Shown: piece by piece, positions 24,545 through 31,800 of the stretch
Layout of the letters: the number at the start of each line of letters is the position of its first letter
Numbering within the stretch: position 1 is the first letter of the stretch
Source: Thermoplasmata archaeon
GTDB taxonomy: Archaea > Thermoplasmatota > Thermoplasmata > Methanomassiliicoccales > Methanomethylophilaceae
Assembly (NCBI GenBank): GCA_015063165.1
Contig: SUSZ01000027.1
Coordinates: 1 to 34,341 of the forward strand
Reading direction: 5' to 3'
Length of the DNA stretch: 34,341 nt
Notes under the pieces: generated by a model
Database searches by the model: none
What the model was told of the DNA's origin: nothing
Seen by the model: the letters and a program-made list of their open reading frames with translations, nothing else
Translations under genes and position numbers: made by a program

Positions 24545-25853
24545 ACTTGCGCAGAAGGTCGGAAGGGACGTGTGGGACGTCTTCAGCGAGGTCCAGGAAG
24601 GGAGGAGGGAGTTCTCAGGAAGGGACGGCGCGCCCATACGTTTTGACCCCGTCCCACACGAGTTCGTCACGTGGTCCATGCCCGCCCACGACCTCCGCCG
24701 CCCTGAGGACAAGAAGTGCGGCTTCATCCGCTCCCCCTCCGGCTCGATCGTCTACACCATGTGCCCGGACCATCCCGAGCACTACCTCAAGGGCAAGAGG
24801 AGGCACTGCTGGTCCCTCCACTGCCCCAGCTGCATGAACGACACGGCTCTCAAGCACGGCGTCAAGATCGAGAGGCAGCTCCTCGTGTATCAGAAATTAT
24901 GCGAGAAGCAGGGGGTGGACGTAGGCCGCATAGGCCACTGGGTGATCTCCCCTCCCCAAGAATTAGCCAAGTGCATGATGCAGACCTACGAGGACTTCGA
25001 CATCCTCCAGAGGTACGTCGACGACATGATCCTGGATCTCGGAGGCAAGGCAGGCGTCACGGTGTTCCACCCCTGGCGCCAGAAGGAGGACCTCTGGGAG
25101 CTGTCGCCGCACTTCCACGTCCTCTGCTACGGCTTCCTGAGGACGAAGAGGTTCCTGGAGGAGAACCCGGGCTGGATCATAAAGAAGGTCCACCCAAGGG
25201 AGCGCATCAGGAGCATCCGCCACACCGCCGCATACCTATCCACGCACATGGGCCTCGGCCTCGTGGAGCAATCCCCCGAGGACGTCGACTGGGACCTCGA
25301 CCTCCTGGACCACATGGTCCCCGGCATAAAGTCCTCCGGCGCCAAGTTCGGAGAAAGGGACTACGATGAGCTCTCGAAGGGCAAGGGCAGGATGTGCGGC
25401 GACCTCTCCGGCATGGACTGGACGAGGTGGACGGAGGACCGCCTCTACAGGGAGACCCGCATACGCTACTGGGGCGGCGTCGCCCGCAACAGGATACGCC
25501 TCGTGGGGATCCACCGCCAGTACAAGATCCGCGTATGCCAGGAGTGCGGCGAGATGCTCCGCACGTACGAGGGCGCCGACGACCCCGTCGGCAATTACGT
25601 GAGGTACATCCAGGACAAACCGATACTATCCTTCGCGGAGCACTTCGAGCAGGTGAAGACCGTCTACCTGAGGTTCAAGGACGACCTCAGGTCGGAAGGG
25701 ATGACCCTCTCGGACTTCTCGTCCCTTACGCCCTTCACAGTGTCGACGCTCGAGCTAGGCCTCCCCAGCGGACGCGACCTCGTCATGGGCGGGCCCTTCC
25801 AGGAGCCGGACGAGCACTTCCTCAGGAGGCAGAGGGATGCTTTCTGCGCATGA
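24528..25853 (+). mobile_element. HUH Rep-encoding element, full copy (copy 2)
   Basis: The left limit is set where homology with the remnant at 21386 starts (CCATAGAGT, 24529-24537). That homology begins before the annotated GTG start and is in frame with it, so the coding region may originally have begun further upstream. The right limit is taken as the stop, since the three copies share nothing recognisable beyond it. I see no terminal inverted repeats, consistent with a rolling-circle type element or an integrated plasmid gene. Confidence 0.55.
24570..25853 (+). CDS. HUH endonuclease, rolling-circle replication initiator-like
   Basis: A 427-aa protein. A zinc-finger-like region near residues 60-95 has CPDHPEHYLKGKRRHCWSLH followed by CPSC. 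Motif 1 appears as IGHWVISPP near 125. The HUH motif is SPHFHVLCYGF near 180, and the likely nucleophile is in HTAAYLSTHMG near 220. A C-terminal CQECGEML may bind a second zinc. The order resembles Rep proteins of small archaeal rolling-circle plasmids (pGRB/pHK2 type) more than IS91. It would nick and religate single strands at a replication or transposition origin. GTG 24570 is the only usual start, but the frame is open back to about 24522. All motifs look intact, so it may be active. Confidence 0.75.
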   Translation: MWDVFSEVQEGRREFSGRDGAPIRFDPVPHEFVTWSMPAHDLRRPEDKKCGFIRSPSGSIVYTMCPDHPEHYLKGKRRHCWSLHCPSCMNDTALKHGVKIERQLLVYQKLCEKQGVDVGRIGHWVISPPQELAKCMMQTYEDFDILQRYVDDMILDLGGKAGVTVFHPWRQKEDLWELSPHFHVLCYGFLRTKRFLEENPGWIIKKVHPRERIRSIRHTAAYLSTHMGLGLVEQSPEDVDWDLDLLDHMVPGIKSSGAKFGERDYDELSKGKGRMCGDLSGMDWTRWTEDRLYRETRIRYWGGVARNRIRLVGIHRQYKIRVCQECGEMLRTYEGADDPVGNYVRYIQDKPILSFAEHFEQVKTVYLRFKDDLRSEGMTLSDFSSLTPFTVSTLELGLPSGRDLVMGGPFQEPDEHFLRRQRDAFCA

Positions 25854-25902
25854 CCGCAGGCCTTCTATTCACAAGTCCGTACCTCCTTTCTTTCCCCGGA
25901 AC

Positions 25903-25910
25903 AATTATTA
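25903..25910 (+). promoter_or_regulatory. TATA box for the broken Sel1 gene
   Basis: AATTATTA in GC-rich DNA, 32 nt before ATG 25942. It indicates that the gene starts at 25942 rather than at the ATG at 26101, and hence that TAG 26086 lies inside the coding region. Confidence 0.5.
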
Positions 25911-25941
25911 TCCATGCTTTGCATCGCATTCTTCGATCGTC

Positions 25942-26656
25942 ATGGTCTTCGGCCTCTTCGAGAAGGAAGAAACAACGGAAGATATCGCCGATCATTTGAC
26001 CCCTTCCCCGTCGAAACCGTCATTGCCTCCCGAAGCCGCGATAACGGCATGGTGCAGGAAGAATAGGGCTTCCTCCGGGACCGCGTAGCTGTTCTTCGAG
26101 ATGGCCGACGGCGGGATGCCCCTCTTCTCCTCCGACGGGGAGGCCATGTCCTGGCTGTCCGAGCGCGCGGAATCCGACCCTTCCTGTTCTGCGGTGCTCG
26201 GCCTCATGTTCGAGGAAGGGCTGGGGGTCGCGAGGTCCGACTCCGAGGCGGCCGAGTGGTACAGGAGGGCCGCCGAGCGGGGGAACCCCGATGCGCAGTT
26301 CAGCCTCGGCGTCATGTACGAGGACGGCAGGGGGGTCCCGCAGTCCGACTCCGAGGCGGTCGCTTGGTACAGGAGGGCCGCAGACCAGGGGTACGCCCCG
26401 GCGCAGTGCAGCCTCGGCTGGATGCACCTGAACGGCAGGGGGGGTCCCGCAGTCCGACTCCGAGGCGGTCGCTTGGTACACGAGGGCCGCCGAGCAGGGG
26501 GACTCTGATGCGCAGTTCAACCTCGGCGCCGTGCATGAAGAAGGCAAGGGGGTGCCCCGTTCTATCGCTGCGGCCCGCAAATGGTACCGGAAGGCCGCCG
26601 CCCAAGGTGACGAGGATGCCGAGGCTGCTTTGAGCAGGCTTCGGGATCCGTCTTAA
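25942..26656 (+). pseudogene. Sel1-repeat gene with in-frame TAG and a G7 frameshift
   Basis: From ATG 25942 (MVFGLFEKEETTEDIADHL) the frame meets TAG at 26086-26088, then continues in the same frame through LFFEMADGGMPLF into Sel1 repeats (GLMFEEGLGVARSDSEAAEW, GVMYEDGRGVPQSDSEAVAW). In the third repeat a run of seven G (26438-26444), where the previous repeat has six, shifts the frame. After correction the protein goes on (VPQSDSEAVAWYTRAAEQ, GAVHEEGKGVPRSIAAARKW) to TAA at 26654-26656. Repaired, it has 237 residues. A shorter product from ATG 26101 to 26508 is conceivable. Either a decayed gene, or one expressed through TAG decoding and frame slippage. Confidence 0.7.
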
Positions 26657-26662
26657 ACCAAG

Positions 26663-27460
26663 CCCTCGGCGCCAGAAGGAGGACTTCTGGAGCTCTCGCC
26701 GCATTTCCACGTCCTCTGCTACGGCTTCCTGAGGACGAAGAGGTTCCTCAAGGAGAACCCTGGCTGGATCATAAAGAAGGTCCATCCCAGGGAGCGCATC
26801 AGGAGCATACGCCATACAGCAGCTTACCTCTCGACGCACATGGGCCTAGGCCTCGTCGAGCATTCACCCGATGACGTCGGCTGGGACCTCGACCTCCTTG
26901 ACCATATGGTCCCAGGCATAAAGTCTCCCGGAGCCAAGTTCTCAGAGAAGGATTACGAGGAGCTTTCGGAGGGGAAGGGCAGGATGTGCGGCGACCTCTC
27001 CGGCATGGACTGGACGAAGTGGGCGGAGGACCGCCTGTACAGGGAGACCCGTATCCGCTACTGTGGAGGCGTCGCCCGCAACAGGATACGCCTCGTGGGG
27101 ATCCACCGCCAGTACAAGATCCGCGTATGCCAGGAGTGCGGCGAGATGCTCCGCACGTACGAGGGAGCCGACGACACCGTCGGCAGCTACGTCAGGTACA
27201 TCCAGGATAATCAGATCTTCACACTGGCACATAACTTCGACCTCGCCTATACGGCGTATCTGAGGTACAAGGACGATCTGATGAAAGAAGGACTATCCCT
27301 GTTGGACTTTGCGTCCATGGTACCGTTCGCGGTATCGACACTCGAGATACTCCCGCAGAACAGCGATCTGGTTATGTCCGGACCCTTCGAGGAGCCTGAC
27401 GAGTACTTCCTCAAGAGGCAGAAGGCTGCATTCGAAAATGAATCGGCACTTACGCCTTGA
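26663..27460 (+). pseudogene. 5'-truncated HUH Rep-like gene (copy 3)
   Basis: Homology to copy 2 starts abruptly at 26663 (CGGCGCCAGAAGGAGGAC) and lacks the first 165 codons. One base is missing near 26690, so the HUH segment SPHFHVLCYGF and the AAYLSTHMG motif are read only after the shift; a 206-aa frame remains open from ATG 26840 to the stop. About 95 bp around the C-terminal CQECGEML are identical to copy 2, whereas the last 80 codons differ strongly (FTLAHNFDLAYTAYLRYKDD against LSFAEHFEQVKTVYLRFKDD), which suggests a mosaic origin. Without motif 1 and zinc finger it cannot be an active Rep. Confidence 0.8.
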
Positions 27461-27530
27461 GTCAGATTACATTATAAGTCATGGCATTCAATTCTTGATT
27501 TTATGGTGGTGTAATTCGATGTACATGGAA

Positions 27531-27584
27531 TAATATTAATCAGAACATATCATTCCATCTATCAATCAGAAGGATATCGGTGAG
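27531..27584 (+). promoter_or_regulatory. Promoter and ribosome site of the TGT-like cassette
   Basis: TAATATTA (27531-27538) in AT-rich DNA is a good TATA box, with a palindromic ATGTACAT (27519-27526) just upstream. GGTGAGC at 27579-27585 is the ribosome site for the TTG start at 27588. The palindrome could be an operator for the cassette's own helix-turn-helix-like protein. Confidence 0.5.
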
Positions 27585-27587
27585 CAA

Positions 27588-27884
27588 TTGTCTCCAATAA
27601 GAATGACTGATAAGGACGACTGTAGATTCAAAGGACTGAATCTGAGGATATCAGATTCGTGCATGTTTCATCTCCGTGAGTTCGATATCAGTGTCTATAC
27701 ATTGTGCGACATGGTCGAGGACTCATTCGATTGTCCCAAGATCAAGAAGACCGGGAAAGCCTTTCGGAAGACTTCAACTCGCGTGTGTGCCAATCATAAA
27801 GGAAGGGTTTTCAACATAATAATGGACAAAATGACCATCGAAGAATGCGAATATTGGAGCGTTTCCCATCTGGAGCCGATATGA
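27588..27884 (+). CDS. Small protein, DUF4258-like (possible toxin)
   Basis: A 98-aa protein. The segment SDSCMFHLREFDISVYTLCD, followed by a basic stretch with RKTSTRVCANHKGRVFNIIM and a C-terminal SVSHLEPI, recalls DUF4258 proteins (H-x-x-R-E-x-x-I-S pattern). These are often coded beside zinc-containing antitoxin-like proteins. TTG 27588 is used because GGTGAGC precedes it by 2-8 nt; ATG 27603 is the alternative. The stop overlaps the next start as ATGA. AT-rich codon use differs sharply from the genes to the left, suggesting transfer. RNase activity would be a guess. Confidence 0.5.
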   Translation: MSPIRMTDKDDCRFKGLNLRISDSCMFHLREFDISVYTLCDMVEDSFDCPKIKKTGKAFRKTSTRVCANHKGRVFNIIMDKMTIEECEYWSVSHLEPI

Positions 27885-28519
27885 TGACCTCGAAGAAAGA
27901 GTGTGAGTGTGAGTCGCACATCAAAAAGACCGTAACTTTACCGGACGGTTTCACGTATCATTACTTCCAGTGTCCAAAATGCTCCAGGGTCGAATATCCT
28001 CTTAGACAAGCTCAGGCTCTACTTGATTATTCCAAGGATCATATCTTCATGTTCGTCGAAGATTGGATTCTTGCGTGGATGGCCATATCCGATTCCAACG
28101 AATACGCTCCTATACCCGGCATCACGATGATCCAGAAACAGATGGTCGTCATTATCCGCGAATTCGCACCGGATCATGATATACCATCGGAAAATCCCGG
28201 TTTCAAGGCATATAAATTTGGACCGTACACGGAAAGGATAGATAGAGCTTTGGATACACTCTATAGAGCAGGATATGTCTATTCGAAAGGAAGGATCAAT
28301 ACCAACAGCGAGAGATTCTATCTAACCGAGGAAGGTATCGCGAAAGGAAGAGCCATTCTGTCGAAGTTCGATCAGAAGACAATCGATGATCTGTTGGTAT
28401 TGAAGCATGATCTTCAGCAGTTGACCCTTCAGGGAATCGAAACCTATGTTTATTCCAGATACCCTGAATACACTGATGAATCCGAGATCTTTGAAAGGGT
28501 TCTGCACCGTAAGAGGTGA
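27881..28519 (+). CDS. Cys-rich N-terminus plus winged-helix-like domain (possible antitoxin/regulator)
   Basis: A 212-aa protein. Residues 7-35 contain CECESH and FQCPKCSRVEYP, a likely zinc site. Residues 60-210 resemble YwgA/DUF4065-type winged-helix proteins: ITMIQKQMVVIIREFAPDHD, then FGPYTERIDRALDTLYRAGY, SERFYLTEEGIAKGRAIL and a C-terminal YVYSRYPEYTDESEIF. Such proteins are often antitoxins or regulators in toxin-antitoxin and defence loci. ATG 27881 forms an ATGA overlap with the gene before and has GGAG upstream; its own TGA overlaps the start of the TGT-like gene. The three proteins are thus made in a fixed order. DNA binding is inferred, not shown. Confidence 0.55.
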   Translation: MMTSKKECECESHIKKTVTLPDGFTYHYFQCPKCSRVEYPLRQAQALLDYSKDHIFMFVEDWILAWMAISDSNEYAPIPGITMIQKQMVVIIREFAPDHDIPSENPGFKAYKFGPYTERIDRALDTLYRAGYVYSKGRINTNSERFYLTEEGIAKGRAILSKFDQKTIDDLLVLKHDLQQLTLQGIETYVYSRYPEYTDESEIFERVLHRKR

Positions 28520-29697
28520 TGGCTATACCCAGGATTGATCAAATTAAGATCAAAGATATCGACACATCCCTTGCGACCAAAGGAGGTCGCGTCCTAGATG
28601 TCAGGTGTGGCAGTCATCATTTCCTCACTCCAACCCGTCCTTTATCCTCAACCGAGATCGGAGCGAAGAGCTATCTCGGTTACAGAGGAGAATTAAAGTC
28701 GGATATCGCTGCTATAGCTGTCGATTTCTCCGGTAAACGCAAGGAATTGTTTTTGAAGAACAACGGTGCTCTGAACCGTTCGGAGAAACTTCTCCAATCC
28801 CATTCTGATGCAGTTTTTAATCTCCCCTCCATGCCAGTGATCCAGATAGATCCTTTCAATGCAGATGAAAGGAGCAGTTTCAAATTGGCCTTCGAAGTGG
28901 AGAGATCGATCGAGGGTGTGGACATATTGTCCATGCCAGGTGTTATCGGAAATATCAAGGCTTTCGATAAATTGGTCAAGGATTGGTGTAACAGTTCCGA
29001 AGAAAACGGTTTTGGTTCTGCCATTCAACTTTCGCTCACTGATGATGTCACTGTTCTTTCCGAGAGACTTGACCTACTAGCTGAATATTCTTCCTCAGGA
29101 TTATTCCAAGTATTGAATATCCAATACGCTTCACCTTCCAAATACAAACAGCAGTTGGCTGCACTCTGGGGACAACGCGATAAAATCCATGCGATCATAA
29201 ACTGTATCGGTACGACCAAATCCCAGCAAGAATCCGTACCCGGTTTAGTTACGGATGAGGAGACCGTTCTTCTTCAGAACGGGTTTGATATGATCACGAA
29301 GAAGAAGTATTCTGTTTCTCAAGGTTATGTCAAGTATCTAGCTGTGCAACCTAAGGTCACATCGATGCAGGAGGTTGATGATTATAGGGTCGCCAGACAT
29401 TCGGCCTCTGTTTCCATCAGAAGGAATCTTTGGAATAAGATGACACATCCTCCCGAATGCAATTGTTCTATCTGCAGAGGTCAAGGGCGCGAACAGCTTA
29501 TCGATCGTTTCGGTTATCTTGATAATGGGGACATCTCCAAATCTGGTCTCAGATATTATTCTGAACTGCATGATCATCAATCAGATATGCAGGAATTGGA
29601 AATTTTCAGAAAATATACCGCATCAGATGGTGCGGAAGAATACGATCGCCGTGTAAGCGACAACCTTTCGAAACTTAGGAAACTATCTGAAAATTAA
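28519..29697 (+). CDS. TGT/DpdA-like transglycosylase
   Basis: A 392-aa protein. Near residues 311-350 it has PPECNCSICRG followed 32 residues later by ELHDHQ. This is the CxCxxC...H zinc site of tRNA-guanine transglycosylases and of DpdA, the enzyme inserting 7-deazaguanine bases into DNA. The N-terminal VLDVRCGSHHFLTPTRPLSS and alternating strands (IQID, DILSMPGVIG, HAIINCIG) fit a TIM barrel, but I cannot point to the catalytic Asp residues. Length fits DpdA better than bacterial Tgt context. GTG 28516 or ATG 28519 both overlap the previous stop. No queuosine or archaeosine synthesis gene is nearby. A DNA (or RNA) base-exchange role in defence is inferred from context. Confidence 0.55.
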   Translation: MAIPRIDQIKIKDIDTSLATKGGRVLDVRCGSHHFLTPTRPLSSTEIGAKSYLGYRGELKSDIAAIAVDFSGKRKELFLKNNGALNRSEKLLQSHSDAVFNLPSMPVIQIDPFNADERSSFKLAFEVERSIEGVDILSMPGVIGNIKAFDKLVKDWCNSSEENGFGSAIQLSLTDDVTVLSERLDLLAEYSSSGLFQVLNIQYASPSKYKQQLAALWGQRDKIHAIINCIGTTKSQQESVPGLVTDEETVLLQNGFDMITKKKYSVSQGYVKYLAVQPKVTSMQEVDDYRVARHSASVSIRRNLWNKMTHPPECNCSICRGQGREQLIDRFGYLDNGDISKSGLRYYSELHDHQSDMQELEIFRKYTASDGAEEYDRRVSDNLSKLRKLSEN

Positions 29698-29701
29698 GTT
29701 A

Positions 29702-29718
29702 GAGGGGATTTTCCCCTC
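29702..29718. terminator. Bidirectional terminator hairpin
   Basis: GAGGGG-ATTTT-CCCCTC lies in the 28-bp gap between convergent genes ending at 29697 and 29726, where it can serve both strands. Confidence 0.65.
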
Positions 29719-29725
29719 AATGTTT

Positions 29726-30400
29726 TCAGGCTTCTAGGCTGTGGTCTTCCAGCCACTCGGAGATCCCGTCGAATCCGGGATAAAGCTTCATCCTGTCCTC
29801 GACCGTCCTCCTCCTGTCCATGGGACTCATTGCGAAATCGCATTCGATGTTCGCTACCTCGTTCAGGATCACCGCGTCCAGGACCTCGTCGGGTACGCTG
29901 TCGGAATCCAGCTTCCTGTTCACTGTGATGACCTTCATGAGCGCGGATGACCATCCACCCCTTCCGGATATAGCCTCGTTCGACCAGAAGATCTTGGTCT
30001 TCCCGAGGTCCCCGATGAATCCCTTCTCCTTCAGCCTGTCCAAAGCCTCCTCGAGGCTCTTGTGCTCCCCTTCCTCGAAGCTGATCCTGCGGTCCCTCTG
30101 GATGTAGACCGGCTGAAGCCTCTCGACGAACTCCGGTGCGGTCAGCCATCCGACGACCTCGTCGGTATAGTTGCTCTCATCGCCCTGGATCTTGGTGAAG
30201 ATCGTCCTCGCGATGCCTTCCAGGACCTCCTCGGGAGCGTCCCTGAGGTAGTCGCTCACCTGGAAGTCGGCCCACTTGTAGGACCTCTGCCAGCGCACCT
30301 TGAGATCGCGAAACGCTGCGTATTCTGCGGATGTCTCATATCCGAAATCGTTTCCGACATTCTTGAAGGTCGCATTCAGTATCTCTTCTGTTGTAGACAT
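29726..30400 (-). CDS. Metallopeptidase-fold paralogue lacking zinc ligands
   Basis: A 224-aa protein related to the product of 6471-7439: VSDYLRDAPEEVLEGIARTI matches RYLEDAPQEVIDDVIRF there, and both continue with an FxERLQP/PERFEEY segment and a basic strand before the active-site helix. Where the other has YHEFLH, this protein has LNEVAN (residues 179-184), so HExxH has become NExxN, and the third His region reads SPMDRRRTVEDRM. It should not bind zinc as a peptidase would and may be a pseudoenzyme. ATG 30400 has AAAGGAG upstream. Its GC-rich codon use resembles the chromosome, unlike the AT-rich genes on both sides. Confidence 0.7.
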   Translation of the reverse strand: MSTTEEILNATFKNVGNDFGYETSAEYAAFRDLKVRWQRSYKWADFQVSDYLRDAPEEVLEGIARTIFTKIQGDESNYTDEVVGWLTAPEFVERLQPVYIQRDRRISFEEGEHKSLEEALDRLKEKGFIGDLGKTKIFWSNEAISGRGGWSSALMKVITVNRKLDSDSVPDEVLDAVILNEVANIECDFAMSPMDRRRTVEDRMKLYPGFDGISEWLEDHSLEA

Positions 30401-30561
30401 TTCATACAACTCCTTTTTTGAGGGGCTTTCCGAATCCCGTAATGGCAAAGGAGCGAAGGGCCTATGCGGGCGCAGCGAACGATGGAATATCAAGAATTCA
30501 CAGGCAGAACAGGGTTGAGCCGCAGGCCACAATATCGCCCCTCGCGTTGAATGGAGGGGTG

Positions 30562-30642
30562 ATGGAAAAAAGCCCGAAAAGGGAGTTGTTACTCTTCTTT
30601 AAATATCCACATGCTGTGCATGCTTTTGGTGATTTGTTATGA
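30562..30642 (+). CDS. Possible 26-aa leader ORF upstream of HEPN gene
   Basis: ATG 30562 follows GGAGGGGTG and the frame (MEKSPKRELLLFFKYP to GDLL) ends with TGA overlapping the start of the HEPN gene as ATGA (30639-30642). It could couple or attenuate translation of the toxin-like gene. A TATA-like TTTAAATA (30597-30604) inside it may instead give a shorter mRNA. The remainder of the 238-base gap 30401-30638 has one hairpin (CCCCTC/GAGGGG, 30538-30559) and no other gene. Confidence 0.35.
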   Translation: MEKSPKRELLLFFKYPHAVHAFGDLL

Positions 30643-31529
30643 TTTTTGTGTCTCTTAGGGATAGATTGAATCCCCCTCAGCCCGTCAATGAATTTGTTAG
30701 AGACAGAACCACAACAGGATTTAAAAATCAGATTTTGAATATAATTCATAGACATTACTATTCGCAACATTATGATTCTATGGCGTTTAGTATCAGCTCA
30801 TATTCACATGAGATTGTTCAAACATACGCCACATCCAAATCTTTAGAACCTTTGGGACCAAACAAAGTTTATAATGAGAATGCCGTCTATGAGATTCTTA
30901 AAAAGAGCGAAGATTATGCTTTCTTTGAGTTTCTTGATTGTGTGATTTTCACTTTGTATTCGGATCCTCATATCAGGTATTTGCCGTCTTTTAATGAATT
31001 CATATCCGATCTTAATGAATCTATGAAATTGCATGGCGTAGATTATGTCATAATTGAGGGTCATTTGGAATATCGTATTGAAGAGACAATATTCGAATCG
31101 GCAGTTAAACCGTGTCTGTCTATTCTACAGCGTCAGGGATTGTGTGATGCGGACAAATATTTGCTTGATTCCTTCCAGTCTTATAAGCAAGGTAATAATA
31201 ATGAGGCAATTGAGTTTGCCGTCAAATCTTTGGAAAATGTTGTCCAATACATTTTGGATGTTAACAAAATAGACTATGATCCCAAGGATATGAAATTACA
31301 GAACAGGATACCTTTGATAATGAAAGGGTCCAATTCTGAATTTTTATCAAAAAAGATGTCTGGCCAGTATATTCAAATGGAAAAGATTTTCCAGGTAGCC
31401 ATGTCATCAAGGAATGAAGTGACCCACGGATCGAAGTCTTTTGAAGCAGATGATTCCTTAGTTGAGCACACAATCAATATCGTGGCAGCAGATATTCTGT
31501 TTCTAATGAAGACCTGTTTGAAGAACTGA
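30639..31529 (+). CDS. HEPN-domain abortive-infection-like protein (AbiJ-like)
   Basis: A 296-aa protein with an N-terminal FVSLRDRLNPPQPVNEF and TTTGFKNQILNIIHRHYY, reminiscent of AbiJ N-terminal domains. A helical C-terminal half ends with MSSRNEVTHGSKSF, giving the Rx4H motif (R-N-E-V-T-H) of HEPN ribonucleases near residue 265. AbiJ and relatives act in phage defence, probably by cutting RNA. ATG 30639 has GGTGAT 4 nt upstream and overlaps a small ORF as ATGA. This is the most AT-rich gene of the window, with A/T-ending codons throughout, so it was very likely acquired from outside. No antitoxin is adjacent. The domain assignment is by eye. Confidence 0.6.
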   Translation: MIFVSLRDRLNPPQPVNEFVRDRTTTGFKNQILNIIHRHYYSQHYDSMAFSISSYSHEIVQTYATSKSLEPLGPNKVYNENAVYEILKKSEDYAFFEFLDCVIFTLYSDPHIRYLPSFNEFISDLNESMKLHGVDYVIIEGHLEYRIEETIFESAVKPCLSILQRQGLCDADKYLLDSFQSYKQGNNNEAIEFAVKSLENVVQYILDVNKIDYDPKDMKLQNRIPLIMKGSNSEFLSKKMSGQYIQMEKIFQVAMSSRNEVTHGSKSFEADDSLVEHTINIVAADILFLMKTCLKN

Positions 31530-31671
31530 TTATTATTTCCTCGTCCTATTTAGATAATCTTTATAGGTTATCGCTTTTCTTACTCTGCACTTTACCGGGA
31601 AATAGTATGTTTTAGGGAGAGGTTTTCTTTCCAAGTACCGCAAGACGAATGAAGGTTAAGAAATGAACGGA

Positions 31672-31733
31672 CCGAAGAACGCGTTCGAAAGGCGAGTTAC
31701 GCTAGTGACGAGTCTGGAGAACGCGTTCTTCGG
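31672..31733. repeat. 15-bp perfect inverted repeat left of the IS481-like gene
   Basis: CCGAAGAACGCGTTC (31672-31686) is repeated inverted as GAACGCGTTCTTCGG (31719-31733), with 32 bp between; each arm also contains the palindrome GAACGCGTTC. It lies between the HEPN gene end (31529) and the transposase (31801). The rest of that 270-base gap holds no gene I can support. Confidence 0.7.
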
Positions 31734-31800
31734 CGCCATCGCCGTCCGATCCGATACAGCTCACGCTGAGCGGTCGCGTTCCGGACGGGCCGGCGGGGCC

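Noticed and set aside
24528-25853. IS91-type transposase as the identity of the HUH protein
   Set aside because: The HUH motif is shared, but the arrangement with HWVISPP and AAYLSTH fits archaeal plasmid Rep proteins better, and no IS91-like terminal signals were seen. Not fully excluded.
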